A stretch of 42,269 nt of DNA, taken from assembly GCA_002286855.1 (NCBI GenBank), contig NRSV01000126.1, positions 1 through 42,269 of the forward strand, in the 5' to 3' direction. The position numbers and the translations under genes were made by a program. A model generated the notes under the pieces. That model was not told where the DNA came from, did not search any database, and worked only from the letters and a program-made list of their open reading frames with translations. Below, in pieces: positions 33,305 through 42,056 of the stretch. Numbering within the stretch: the stretch's first letter is position 1; every line of letters begins with the position of its first letter. This stretch comes from Bipolaris cookei. Its lineage: Eukaryota; Ascomycota; Dothideomycetes; Pleosporales; Pleosporaceae.

Positions 33305-33604
33305 TACAAGGGCGTGGCTGGAGTGGCAACGAAAACAATGATTCCGTTTGAATAAGTAGTAAGGTTTTCAGCTGTCGGATGGCTCGGAAGCTCTGCTCTG
33401 CACACAACAGAGGGCAACAACCCCTATAATAGGACCGAAGTAGAGAGCATAAGAAGAGAACTTTATACGTAGATGGGCAAGAATTCTGAATACCCTACAC
33501 ACCTGTCTTTTGGCAACCCTCCTGCATTCGTGCAAACTCTCTTTAGTCCCGCGCGTACATGCTTCGTATCTTGCTGTTTGCACCCGGTTCACGCTTATGC
33601 TAGC

Positions 33605-34954
33605 TAGCTACAGAGCTCATTCAACAGATTCTCCTATTCTTTTTCCTCATGCGTCATGTCCCATGCATCATACCATCCTTTCATCTCCCACCTTCTTAAT
33701 AGCATCTACTGCTTCGTCTTGTCATCCTCGTAGAGGTATGGAGGCTCCCAGCACTTCTCATGCACACTGTACACTTCCTTTTCAATATCCTGGTCATTTG
33801 GACAGTGGATGTTCCACGTGTATGTCAGTTCGCGCCAGGGCATGGGGCCGTCCCATCGATGCGCATAATTGATGAGATTTTACTCGGGATATTTTGGGTC
33901 AAATGAATTGGGTGTATTCATGAGCGACTTGAAGTACTCAAAGGCAGCAAGTGAAGGTGCGAGTATGAAGAAGCCCGCATTCATCTGTCCTGACTTCTTC
34001 AAGCCCGTGTCATGGGTTGGAGGAAACGAATGAGTCAAATCCCATACTTCAGAATTAGATGCAACAAGGTAGGTCGAGGGCAACGTCGTGTTTGTAGTAG
34101 TGTTTGAGGGGCATACATGGGCATATCGTTTTAGATCGTTTTTTGGAAAACAGGTTAAGCAGAATTTAGCGTACCAAACTTTATTGTGACCAATCAGAGA
34201 AAATCTTGTTATTGACGGCCTCTGTTTAATTGGCTGAAAACAACTTTGGTACGCTAAATTCTGCTTAACCTGTTTTCCAAAAAACGATCTAAAACGATAT
34301 GCCCATGTATGTTGAGGGGTTTGTAGCAAGCAGATGAACCGCCTGATCGTCAAACACTGGATCCAGTGTCTTCAACAGCATCAAGTCGGCGTCAAGCATG
34401 AGGATTCTGTGGTATTGCGCCAGTTCCTACGCACGCATTTTGGTCATGATGTTGTCCCAGCGATGGACAGTGAGCTTCAGCTATCTATCGTTTGGTGTGT
34501 GTGTGTGGAGAAAATCGCCCGCGTGCACAATCGCGCCATCTCTTTTGAATCTGCCCCGTCTTGACTGTGACACATTGGGTGTGACCATGACAATCATATC
34601 GTGCTTTGTTTGCATGCCCGAATTGTGTATCAGCTGCCACACGAGGATACGCGCGGCGAGAAAATAATTGTCCTGTTTCAGATCGTCGCCTACATCCAGG
34701 GTTTCTGTCATGAAGATCAAGTATGCATACTTTTTCACATCCTGGCTTACTTTCTCTGTCGCAAACTTAAACGGCAGTGGCGTTGGTATGGGTGGTGTGG
34801 GCTCGGCCAGTTTTTCTTGTGCAGTTGTCTCCTCTACAGTTATCCCCTCTGGCGGTATTCCTTGCGCAGGTGTTTTATACACTGGTTTTCTTTCCCATGG
34901 TTTCCCATCAAGCGGCTTCTCCTCGACAGGTGATGGTGTCAGTGTGTCCATCAA
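33605..34954 (-). pseudogene. GT8-like glycosyltransferase (GNT1-type), inactivated
   Basis: Read on the minus strand with the MITE removed, this is a fungal family-8-type sugar transferase: KKYAYLIFMTETLDVGDD, VHRWDNIMTKMRA, then LMLDADLMLLKTLDPVFDD with the DxD metal/nucleotide-sugar motif. After the MITE come SGQMNAGFFILAPS, NYAHRWDGPMPWRELTYTWN and a C-terminal CWEPPYLYEDD. Four in-frame stops break it: TAG at 34481-34483, TAG at 34427-34429, TAA at 33880-33882 and TAG at 33706-33708. Each could arise from CAG, CAA or TGG by one transition. The MITE plus its duplicated target adds 208 bp and shifts the frame. The N-terminus meets hAT-derived sequence at about 34955, so a membrane anchor, usual in this family, may be lost. 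No functional product is expected. Confidence 0.75.
34112..34311. mobile_element. 200-bp hAT-type MITE with 67-bp inverted repeats
   Basis: The ends 34112-34178 and 34245-34311 are identical in reverse complement over 67 bp, starting CATACATGGGCATATCG. The target duplication TTGAGGGG (8 bp) is at 34104-34111 and 34312-34319. The 66-bp centre has no coding capacity. An 8-bp duplication and ends starting CATAC(A/T)(T)GGG link it to the hAT at 37483-38667. It sits inside the glycosyltransferase remnant. Confidence 0.93.
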
Positions 34955-35850
34955 CCAAGTAAACCAAAAATCGACCCTCTTACTTGACTTGGCTAATGAG
35001 AATGCGTTACCTTGCTTTATTGGTTGACAAGAATCCTTTTCTTTGCTTGGTTGGTTGATATTACTCGATAGAACGTCCTAGCTATAGACTAATCAAGATC
35101 AGAGGTGACTCTTGCGCGCTTCTTTCCTCGCGTAGACGTTGTACTAGCGGCGACCCGCTGGCGACGCTTACGAGCTTTGTTGGAGAAGATCGAGCGTCGT
35201 ATCGCTATCGGTACCAACTTCATTATCCTCCTCTTGTGTTGCTTCTGCTATCTCTTCTTCCGCAGCTGCTTCCTCGTATTGTGCATACTCGTCATGCACC
35301 ACCCGCTTCGCCTCAATGATCCATTTCTTCTCATACTTCCATTCGATATCGAAATAGTTAAATTTTTTCGCAGGATGAAGGGCGACAGCGCATCGGTAGG
35401 CTGGCGTAGCACCCGTAAGACCGTAGTATTCTTCAAGCTTGAGACGCGCAGTACCAATAGCACAGGAATAGCATTCCGAGACCTCCTCGGGGTGATTGTC
35501 TGCGAATTTTCCGGCTTCCTGAAGCTTCTTGAAGAGGACGTCAAGTGACTCGAGAGTCTCATAGAGTGAGCCGTGTGATCCTTCGAGGCCAGCTTTATTG
35601 GCCCGGCCTTCCATGCGTTTGGTTAAATCTTTAAACGGCTTCAAGCTATTAAAGAAGAGCTCTAGATTAGTCCAATTGCGCTGAGTGATGGGGTCCTGTG
35701 AGACATCGTATCCCTCACCACTATAATGATAGTGTAGAAAGAACAAATCAATTACGTTACAGAGCTTGAGAGCTCTCTCGATCATGGCATACACAGAGTC
35801 CCAGCGGACCCCACCGTCAGCCAGTACCCTAGTGTAAAGGTGTCACAAGA
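34955..35850 (-). mobile_element. Truncated hAT element piece
   Basis: It contains a hAT transposase part on the minus strand (from about 35830 to 35100). At the left edge are repeats such as CAACCAAGTAAACC and CTTTGCTTGGTTGGTTGA (34955-35060) that resemble the AAGC/CAACCAAGC subterminal repeats of the hAT at 37.5 kb. The left edge coincides with the 5' end of the glycosyltransferase remnant. The right edge is lost where LINE 3' sequence begins, somewhere between 35.85 and 36.05 kb. I could not define the inverted repeats or the target duplication. Confidence 0.55.
35093..35830 (-). pseudogene. hAT transposase, central part without the hATC domain
   Basis: The frame reads VLADGGVRWDSVYAMIERAL, then NLELFFNSLKPFKDLTKRMEG, PAYRCAVALHPAKKFNYFDIEW and EEAAAEEEIAEATQEEDNEV. 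These are the central motifs of fungal hAT transposases: RWDS.Y.MI.R, the segment before the dimerisation domain, and the ALHP motif. A stop follows DTTLDLLQQSS, and beyond it the frame is again open with a basic tail (KRRQRVAAST, GKKRARVTSD). The C-terminal hATC domain (typically ...IPA...CER.FS) and the N-terminal BED finger are absent, so the protein is not functional. It belongs to a different hAT family from the piece at 41.2-42.1 kb. Confidence 0.7.
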
Positions 35851-36249
35851 TGCTAGGAGCACGAATCCAAAAGCTTTGGGAAGCGTTGGTGAATTGCTAC
35901 GTACACTATCTGTGAAGACTCAAGACGTTGCGTAAGGAATCAGAACAGAAATTCGTCAACAGAATATATATCATGGGTGGCTAGCGTACGTGTAGTACTT
36001 CGGTAGCACTCAGCCAATCAGCAGCAGAATCCAGGTGTTATGGCAACCCGGTGGTTACCGTGACACTGGTGCTAAAGAGCAGTTTGGTAACAGGGAGAGA
36101 TGTAGGGCAGCTAGGCTGCCTTCCAGTGAGCTCTCTTAGGGGAAAGAAAATGGTACGAATAAAAGCAAAGTTGTTTTTCTTCTTGTCATTATTTTTCTTG
36201 TTTTTCTTTTCGTCTAGCCGTCCTGGCCTAGATGCCACTTTCTTGTTCC

Positions 36250-37474
36250 TATCTTCTTGCTAGTAATAAAAGCTAAAGTAGCTTCTATGCCGCTCGTGGT
36301 ATGGAGTAGAAGTGGGCGTTTGAGTATTTTCTGGTCTAGCGTCTTTTTGAGCTGGTTTCTTTCTGCGCTGTAGAAACCGCAGTATAGAAGTAGGTGCTCT
36401 GCTGTTTGCGGTCTCCCGCATTTACAAAGATCGCATTCTCTTCTCTTAAATCTCTTTAGGTAGAAGTTAAAGTATCCGTGTCCTATCTTAAGAGAATAGA
36501 GAGAGCCTGAAATATCTCTTTTCGTGCCTCTCGGGATTGCTAGTTGGTTTTTAAGCTTTAGATCGAAGATAGCTCCATAGCTAGTCTTCTTTTCTCTTGC
36601 TTTTTCCCTGTACTTTCTCCACTGCGAGTCATGTAGGAGGTTCGTAGTCTCGGCTAGGTAGCCGAGTCTCTTAGCTATTATCCGTTCTATTACTTTCCCT
36701 AGGCAGCTTAGTAGAGTAATTACTCTATATGCCTTTGGGATGGAATGGTCGGGTTTGGACGGCTTCTTTGGAATTGCTCCTGTAGCTCTTCTCCAGCACG
36801 TTGGATGGTATCCGTAGTTGAATAGCAGAGAGTAAGCTTTGAAAAACGTGTTTGGCTGAGCTTGGTATGCAGCTGTAATAATTTCCTGTGATAAAGCGTC
36901 TGGGCCTGGTGAGCTACTTTTAACTTTATTAGAACAAGCTTGTTATAGTTCAGTTATTGATAGCGCTGGCCACTCCCACTCTTTCTCTTGGTAGCTATTG
37001 AAGCATGGTGGTACTGTACTTGGGGGCGGAGGAAATAGTGCTTTTCGAAAGGCTTTGCACTTCCCTTTAAAAGAGGTTTCTAGCGTCTCTCCTTGTAAGG
37101 GGGGGTTCTTTCTACTCTCTTTTCCTTTAGTATAGTCCATAGCTTTAAAGATAGATTTTGGGTCTTCTTTTTCTAGGAAGTTATTCCAGTGCTCTCTTTT
37201 AGCTTTCTCAATTGCTATTTGGTACGTTTTTCGCGCTAGTAGGAAGTCTCTTTTAAAGAGGTAGGCTTCCTCTATAGAGGTGGCTTGAAGTTGTTGCGAA
37301 AACGTCCTTTGGCAGTAAGATACGTTTTTTCTTAGCTTAGTCAACTCCTGGCTCCACCAGGGCTTTGCTTTTGGCCCTTGTTTTAGTTGTGGAATAGCTT
37401 TATCTGCAGCTTGTTGGATTACTAGCGTAGTAGCTTCTCCAATTGCGTCTAGTTGTAGATTAAGCTCGTTGTCT
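36250..37474 (-). pseudogene. LINE ORF2, pre-RT linker, partial RT and C-terminal tail
   Basis: After the hAT the frame resumes with QDNELNLQLDAIGEAT and PWWSQELTKLRKN (pre-RT linker). A TAA follows SITEL near 36952. Next come SSSPGPDALSQEIITAAYQ, GAIPKKPSKPDHSIPKAYR and VITLLSCLGKVIERII (RT motifs up to the first palm strand). At LLHDSQ the sequence jumps straight to WRKYREKAREKKT, IPRGTKRDISGSLYSLKIG and GHGYFNFYLKRF, which belong after RNase H. The RT catalytic FADD box and the RNase H are therefore deleted. The tail (Cys-rich end, EATLAFIT-like) closes near 36260. Confidence 0.7.
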
Positions 37475-37482
37475 TGGCCTAG

Positions 37483-37640
37483 CATACTTGGGAGTAAGCA
37501 AGCGTGCTTGCTTGCTTGCTTGTTACGCTTGATTGCTTGCTTGTTACGCTTGATTGCTTGGTTATCCAAGCAAGCCAAGCGCCTCTCTTTAAGTTTGCAA
37601 GCAAGCAAGCAGCCTTCTCTATGCTTGCTTGGTTGCTTGA
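37483..37640. repeat. Left subterminal AAGC/GCTTG repeat array of the hAT
   Basis: GCTTGCTTGCTTGCTTG and GTTACGCTTGATTGCTTG units recur many times over about 150 bp. They are the likely binding sites of the family transposase, and they also explain the chance reading frames here. Confidence 0.75.
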
Positions 37641-37857
37641 ATCGCGCTTGGTTGTAGATGAGGTTAACTACTAATGTTAAAGTAAATTAATCTCACGATG
37701 GTTTCTTTAGTAGTTATTGCTTTTTAAAAAGTAAACATAAACCCCTAGGTATATCAAATGCAAACTTTGTACCCATCTTAGCTATCTTAGCTATCTATAC
37801 TATACTTAATACGCGTTTTCGTCGTACTGCAACCTCTAAGCTAGTTTACTTATCATT

Positions 37858-38502
37858 ATGCCACCTAGAAAGCGCGTCTCTTCCACCTATATCGCGCCGA
37901 GAAAGCGCGCTCGAGTCGCAGCTCCTTCTAGCTCCACCAGTCAGCCCATCGTTGTCAATATACAGCCATCCGCTCCATTCCTATCTCTATCGCCTCACCC
38001 CCCATCTGTTGAAGTCCTGCTCGAAGCGCCGCAGGCCACTACCTTCGAGTCACAACTCCGTGACTCTCGTCCTGAAGCTGNGATTGACAGTCTCTGCAAC
38101 CCTATGAGAGTACCCACTAATGTAGATGAGGATGAATACACAAGGTGGAAGCGCTACGAGCCGGTGGCATAGAAGGACTCACCTAACGCACTTAATCCAA
38201 TACAATATTGGATAGGGCTTCGCGAGCAATATTCCAACCTTAGTAGGCTTGCAATTGATGTACTCTCTATCCCAGCTTCAAGCTGTGAGTGTGAGCGCAT
38301 GTTTAGTGAGCTAGGTGATCTTCTTGAGCCTCGTCGGCGTAATATCGATCCGCAACTTCTGGCAGCAATACAGTGTGTGAGAAGGTGGAAAAGAGCCGGC
38401 TTTAGCGATGACCAGGCTGCTGAAAATTCAAATATTACTGATAGGGAGATAGAGCTCTTATAGAGCATTAGCACATGGGACAACGAGCTCAACACTATGT
38501 AA
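37858..38502 (+). pseudogene. Internally deleted hAT transposase: basic N-terminus joined to hATC domain
   Basis: The frame starts MPPRKRVSSTYIAPRKRARV, continues with a Ser/Pro-rich part and RVPTNVDEDEYTRWKRYEPVA, then a TAG at 38170-38172. Beyond it the same frame gives SRLAIDVLSIPASSCECERM with FSELGDLLEPRRRNIDPQLL, the hAT C-terminal dimerisation domain. A second TAG lies at 38461-38463 and the natural end is at 38502. The catalytic core between the N-terminus and hATC is missing. Both TAGs could come from CAG. One base at 38081 is unresolved (n), so residue 75 is unknown. Confidence 0.75.
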
Positions 38503-38529
38503 ACTTTTAGTATAGGCATACACACCAAT

Positions 38530-38667
38530 CAAGCGAGCTTCAAGCAAGCAAGCAGCTACTCCACTTTTGACCAACCAAGCAAGCGCAAGCCAAGCGGGCT
38601 CCTCTAAGTTAGCAAGCAAGCGAACATATAAGCCTCGCGCTTGCTTGCTTGCTTGTTCCCAAGTATG
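38530..38667. repeat. Right subterminal AAGC repeat array of the hAT
   Basis: CAAGCAAGCAAGCAGC, CCAACCAAGCAAGCGCAAGC and GCTTGCTTGCTTGTTCCC lie in the last 140 bp of the element, mirroring the left end. Confidence 0.75.
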
Positions 38668-38675
38668 TGGCCTAG

Positions 38676-39539
38676 GAGTAGGTTTCTTGAATCTGCTTTT
38701 CTTGGTTGGTTGATCTGATCTAGGGATTGTAGCGCTAGGTTGCTCTGGATAGCTTTGCCCAGCTCTTCTCTAAATAGGTCCCAGTCTGCCCTTTTCGTAT
38801 TGTATCTTGTTTGGCTAGCAGGGTTATTAACTAGGTCCTTTGTTGTCTGGATGGAGAAGAGTATCCCATGGTGATCCGATCCGGGTTCTGTTGTGATTTG
38901 CCAGTCTTTTACTTTGTCTTCTAGATCTGGTGTAGCGATCGATAGATCTAGTGTTGTTTCTCTAGACATATTGGGTCTAAAGAAAGTTGTAGCTCCTGGC
39001 GTGTTAAGAAGGCTAAGGTTCTGGTCTTTTATCCAATCTGCTAGTGTTTGGCCGCCTTGGCTGGTTTTACAGCCTGGGTCCCACCAGGGGTGGTGCTCGT
39101 TGGCGTCCATGAGTAGTAGGGTAGATGTTGGTAGCTGGGTATTTGCGAGTATTCTTTGAAAGGTTTTTGTATTTTCTTCGTTTTTTTGGTTGTACACGTT
39201 GTAGATGTTGAGCTGTAAGCGTCCTTCTTGGATCGTGATAGCAATAGCGTCAGGGTCGGCTATTTCCTCTAGCTGGCTAACCTCTGCTGTAAGAGATCTA
39301 GATATATAAAATAGAGCTCTTGGGCGGAGGTTTGGGTCTGCTTTTGGAAAGATTTGGTAGAAGCTTTGGTGGGCTATTGACCTTGGGGCTTCGAAGTTAT
39401 TGCTATCAGAGGGGGCAATCCACGGCTCTTGGATTGCGATAATATCAACCTTAAGCTCAATTGCTAGTTGTAGCGTTGATTCTGTGGCGTGTGGACTTTT
39501 ATCAAGGTTTACTTGTATTACCTTAAGGTTCTCTACCAT
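38676..39539 (-). pseudogene. LINE ORF2, apurinic-type endonuclease domain
   Basis: ATG 39539 gives MVENLKVIQVNLDKSPHATE, then KVDIIAIQEPWIAPSDSN, LLLMDANEHHPWWD, TTLDLSIATPDLEDKVKDW and GSDHHGILFSI. These are the Asn/Asp, Glu (QEP), Asp-Ala-Asn-His, and Ser-Asp-His motifs of the EEP nuclease family that nicks target DNA for LINE insertion. All are present, so this domain looks intact. The frame then runs into the hAT at 38667. The rest of ORF2 is beyond it. Confidence 0.8.
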
Positions 39540-40900
39540 TATTTAATAGATAGAAGAACCTCGCAGTCTTTGCTATTAGCAAAATGGGTTTGTTTGCAGT
39601 TTTTCCACTTTGGTAGGGTGTGGTTGCAGGCCTTCCCTTTGGTTTTGCATATACTTCAGGAGTGCTGAGCCGTTCGGTGGTTCTCAGCACAGAATTGGCA
39701 GCTAGCTTGGTTTTTTACACCTGCTAAAGCTGTGTCCAAATCCTTGACACTTACTACATTGCGCAGTTAGTGGGATTTGGCGGTATTTCACCACCCGAAG
39801 CGACTGGCCAAGAATTGTTATTCTATCTCCAATCTTCTTCGCTTCTTCTTCAGTTTTGAAAGCAATGACTATAGAGCCAGTCGGCTTGGTTTTCCAGCTT
39901 TTAGAGATCCGATATGGGTTGCCAACAATAGTTTGTCCTTTGTTGTATGTTGGGATTTCATTATGAAGGATTTGAAGTGTCTCTACTCCTTCAAATGTTG
40001 TTGGTACTCTATGCACAACTACTTTAGTCCATGACTCTAGGGGCTGTGCTTTTTTGATCTGGAGCTGGCTTTCCTAGACGTTGATCTGTTGTAGCAAGAA
40101 GTCCCCAGAATATCCTTCTGTTGAAGTAATAATAAGGTTGTTCTTTTTAGTAATATGAATTTCCTTTACTACTGGGCCTTTAATACCAGCTTTTTGGAAG
40201 GCCTGGTTGATTTTGTTTCTAACTAGCAGTGGGCTAGTTGGTTGGCTGGCTCGTTGGAGGAGCTTGATTGTCAGCGTAAACGTGGATGTTTTGGTCTTTT
40301 TGGGCTGTTTTAGCAGCGTATTCGAACGCTGCTGTAATGCCTTCAAGCTCTCCATTGTAGACGAGTTGGTGCTCGCCTATATTCTTTGTCTCTGCGTAGA
40401 TCTCTTCTTGGTTTGGGTTGTAGACAGCTAGGCCTACTCCTATCCCATCTCCGTCTTTCGTTTTAGAGGCGTCTGAGTAGATTACTATAGAGTTATCCTC
40501 TATCATTTGGATGTAATCCTTGTGCGCGGCTGCCTCTTCTTCTTTAGATTTCTTTGATATAGAGATATTTGGCTGGACTGTTGTCCAGGCCTGGTTTGAG
40601 TTGTTTGCTGCAACTGCAGCGTAGGAGGTTTGAGTTGGTTTTAGAGCTTGTTGGGTGGCTCCTGGTTGGGCTTTTGAAGCTATGTTAGTAGCTTGTTTTA
40701 GCTTTTTTGTTGATTGTTGCGAGGCGTTTGCGAGGGTGGTGGAGTGGTAAGCTAGCTTCGCAGATAGCTTCTCGGTAATTTGGTTGGCTACTCTGCCTGT
40801 TTCGGTATAGTCTCTAAAGACGTCGAGTAGCTCTAGTAGCTCATTTTTGAGCTACGTGGGATTCTTCCATTGTAGAGGCCTGAAGAATAAGGACTCGCCT
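39539..40900 (-). pseudogene. LINE ORF1 (gag-like) with an inserted RNase H domain
   Basis: The N-terminal part reads LKNELLELLDVFRDYTETG and ALKPTQTSYAAVAAN, typical of Tad-type ORF1. Then comes an RNase H segment (40520-40250). Ordinary ORF1 resumes in another frame (LVRNKINQAFQKAGIKGPVV, then ITSTEGYSGDFLLQQ; VVHRVPTTFEGVETLQILHN). It closes with three Cys/His knuckles: CSKCQGFGHSFSRC, CQFCAENHRTAQHS, and CNHTLPKWKNCKQTH. A run of A near 39714 shifts the frame before the second knuckle. Stops include a TAG near 40852, a TAG near 40077 and a TGA near 39662. Its normal role is RNA binding and particle formation. Confidence 0.7.
40234..40520 (-). pseudogene. RNase H domain fragment located inside ORF1
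   Basis: The frame reads NSIVIYSDASKTKDGDGIG with the first catalytic Asp, then HQLVYNGELEGITAAFEYA with the catalytic Glu, then NIHVYADNQA with the second Asp. This is the RNase H of fungal LINEs, which normally lies after RT at the C-terminus of ORF2. It stops soon after DNQA, where the usual continuation is replaced by ORF1 sequence in another frame (overlap 40234-40355). The third catalytic Asp is absent. The domain is in frame with the ORF1 N-terminal part to its right. Confidence 0.75.
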
Positions 40901-41136
40901 AATAGATTGCCTGTTTAGAGTTCTTGGCAACTGGTTTTGGGCTAGAGGTGTTTTGGAAGGGGTTTCTGCCTCTATAGGTAGCTTCTGGTGAGAAGTTGGC
41001 TTGTCGCTTATTTGTGTTGGAAGATGGATACATTGGCTAACTATGATAGTGCGGGAGAGGGAGTATATATAACTGAATATTCGGTGGCGGGGCACGGTCA
41101 CCAATGAAGGTCGCCCTGCTGTTACCATAGTTGCTA

Positions 41137-41215
41137 TCAGTCAGTTCAATCAGTCCAGAGAGCTCCGGACTGACTGAACTGACGTCGTCACCGCTTGTGG
41201 ACTGACTGAACTGAG
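41137..41215. repeat. Three copies of a GGACTGACTGAACTGA motif, two forming a hairpin
   Basis: The first copy (41137-41156) is inverted relative to the second (41167-41183), with a 10-nt loop and one mismatch. A third copy (41199-41215) is direct relative to the second and ends right at the hAT stop codon. They look like subterminal or terminal repeats of the hAT piece to the right. Confidence 0.6.
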
Positions 41216-42046
41216 TTACCTGATGTCAAACTGAGATAATTGCTCCTGTATTTTCGAGATTTCTTCCTCCGATAGTGTACGCGCTAACCCTAAAGTTGAC
41301 GTAGTTGTTGGCTGTATACCAAGCCTCTTCCAGCTCTTCAAACTCTGCAAAGCTGAGACAAGCTCTGGCTTTATATCGAGTCGCCGCGTGCCTAACATGT
41401 CGCCAAGCTCGCTGAAAGTCCGCTCACAGTCTGCCGCTGCCGCTGGTATTGTTAGAACGTCGATAGCAAACCTTGAGAGTATAGGGAATTGCCCAGCAAC
41501 TGACTCCCAGTATAGAAGCGGATTAAGAGACAGCCAGTCCTCCTCAGCTAACGCTGGCTGCTGCTTCCAAATCTCGTACTCATCCTCCGCAAGGCTTGCC
41601 TCTACCTGCCGCATACTTTGCTCGATAGACGACTGCAGAAAAGCTGATCGTGATGTTGATAACCCTAGCCGGGACTTCTTACGCGGCGGCGTCACTGTCT
41701 GAGTTGGAATAGCTGCAGCGTCCTCTCGCCCCTGCCACATGCGCAGAAATGCTCGGTGGTTACTATCAAGCCAGCCATCGCGATAGTGAACACCGTCACG
41801 GGCAGTAACATGGGTGTCGGGTACCTTCCAGAGCGCTGAGAGGTGGTGCTTGTAGTGCGGGTGTAGTATCGTAGCAGTGTAGTAGACGGGCGCGTTGTCA
41901 AATTTTGTGTAGTACTCAGCAAGCTTACAATGCGCAAGGTTAACGTTCATAACGAGATGATCTTCAGGTGCGTTAGGATCTTCGTAATTCACATCCTTAA
42001 GACGGTCTTTGAGAGCCTCAAGTTGGTCAAGAACAGCGATTGACAT
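41216..42046 (-). pseudogene. hAT transposase, C-terminal half with hATC dimerisation domain
   Basis: From an ATG at 42046 (MSIAVLDQLEALKDRLKD) the frame is open to the stop at 41216. It includes NLAHCKLAEYYTKFDNAPVYYTATILHPHYK (read from about 41940; the ALHP-type motif), WKVPDTHVTARDGVHYRDGW and DEYEIWKQQPALAEEDWL. It ends with hATC: LSRFAIDVLTIPAAAADCER, then TFSELGDMLGTRRLDIKPE. No stop or shift is seen in this part. The N-terminal half, including the BED finger and the first catalytic Asp residues, is absent; upstream the frame runs straight into GC-rich terminal sequence. So this is an internally deleted copy. The family is not the same as at 35.1-35.8 kb. Confidence 0.8.
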
Positions 42047-42056
42047 GGTCAGGCAA

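Larger units (their letters stand above)
37483..38667 (+). mobile_element. Non-autonomous hAT element, 1185 bp, inserted in LINE ORF2
   Basis: The ends start CATACTTGGGA(G/A)(T/C)AAGCAAGC on each strand. The 8-bp target duplication TGGCCTAG is at 37475-37482 and 38668-38675. The subterminal 150 bp on both sides are packed with AAGC/GCTTGCTTG tandem units, as in hAT elements whose transposase binds repeated subterminal sites. Inside is a shortened transposase frame on the plus strand. Because the LINE reads through in frame once the element and one duplicate are set aside, the insertion is later than the LINE. Confidence 0.92.
36000..41130 (-). mobile_element. Tad-like LINE retrotransposon, rearranged and interrupted
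   Basis: From right to left (5' to 3' on the minus strand) the order is ORF1 (gag-like, with zinc knuckles, but carrying an RNase H domain inside), ORF2 with an APE endonuclease, a hAT insertion, the linker between endonuclease and RT, the first RT segment, and a C-terminal ORF2 tail. The catalytic RT core and the normal RNase H are missing between about 36660 and 36630. ORF1 ends and ORF2 begins at TAATG (39537-39541). Several stops interrupt both ORFs. Edges are approximate: the 3' end has no clear poly-A, and the 5' end meets hAT sequence near 41130. Not able to transpose on its own. Confidence 0.8.

Noticed and set aside
36038..36263. Lys/Asn-rich or Phe/Leu-rich small frames near the LINE 3' end
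   Set aside because: They lie in the LINE 3' untranslated part and reflect an A/T-rich tract.
40234..40520. The RNase H frame as an independent cellular gene
   Set aside because: It is fused in frame to ORF1 sequence, is incomplete at its C-terminus and matches LINE RNase H.
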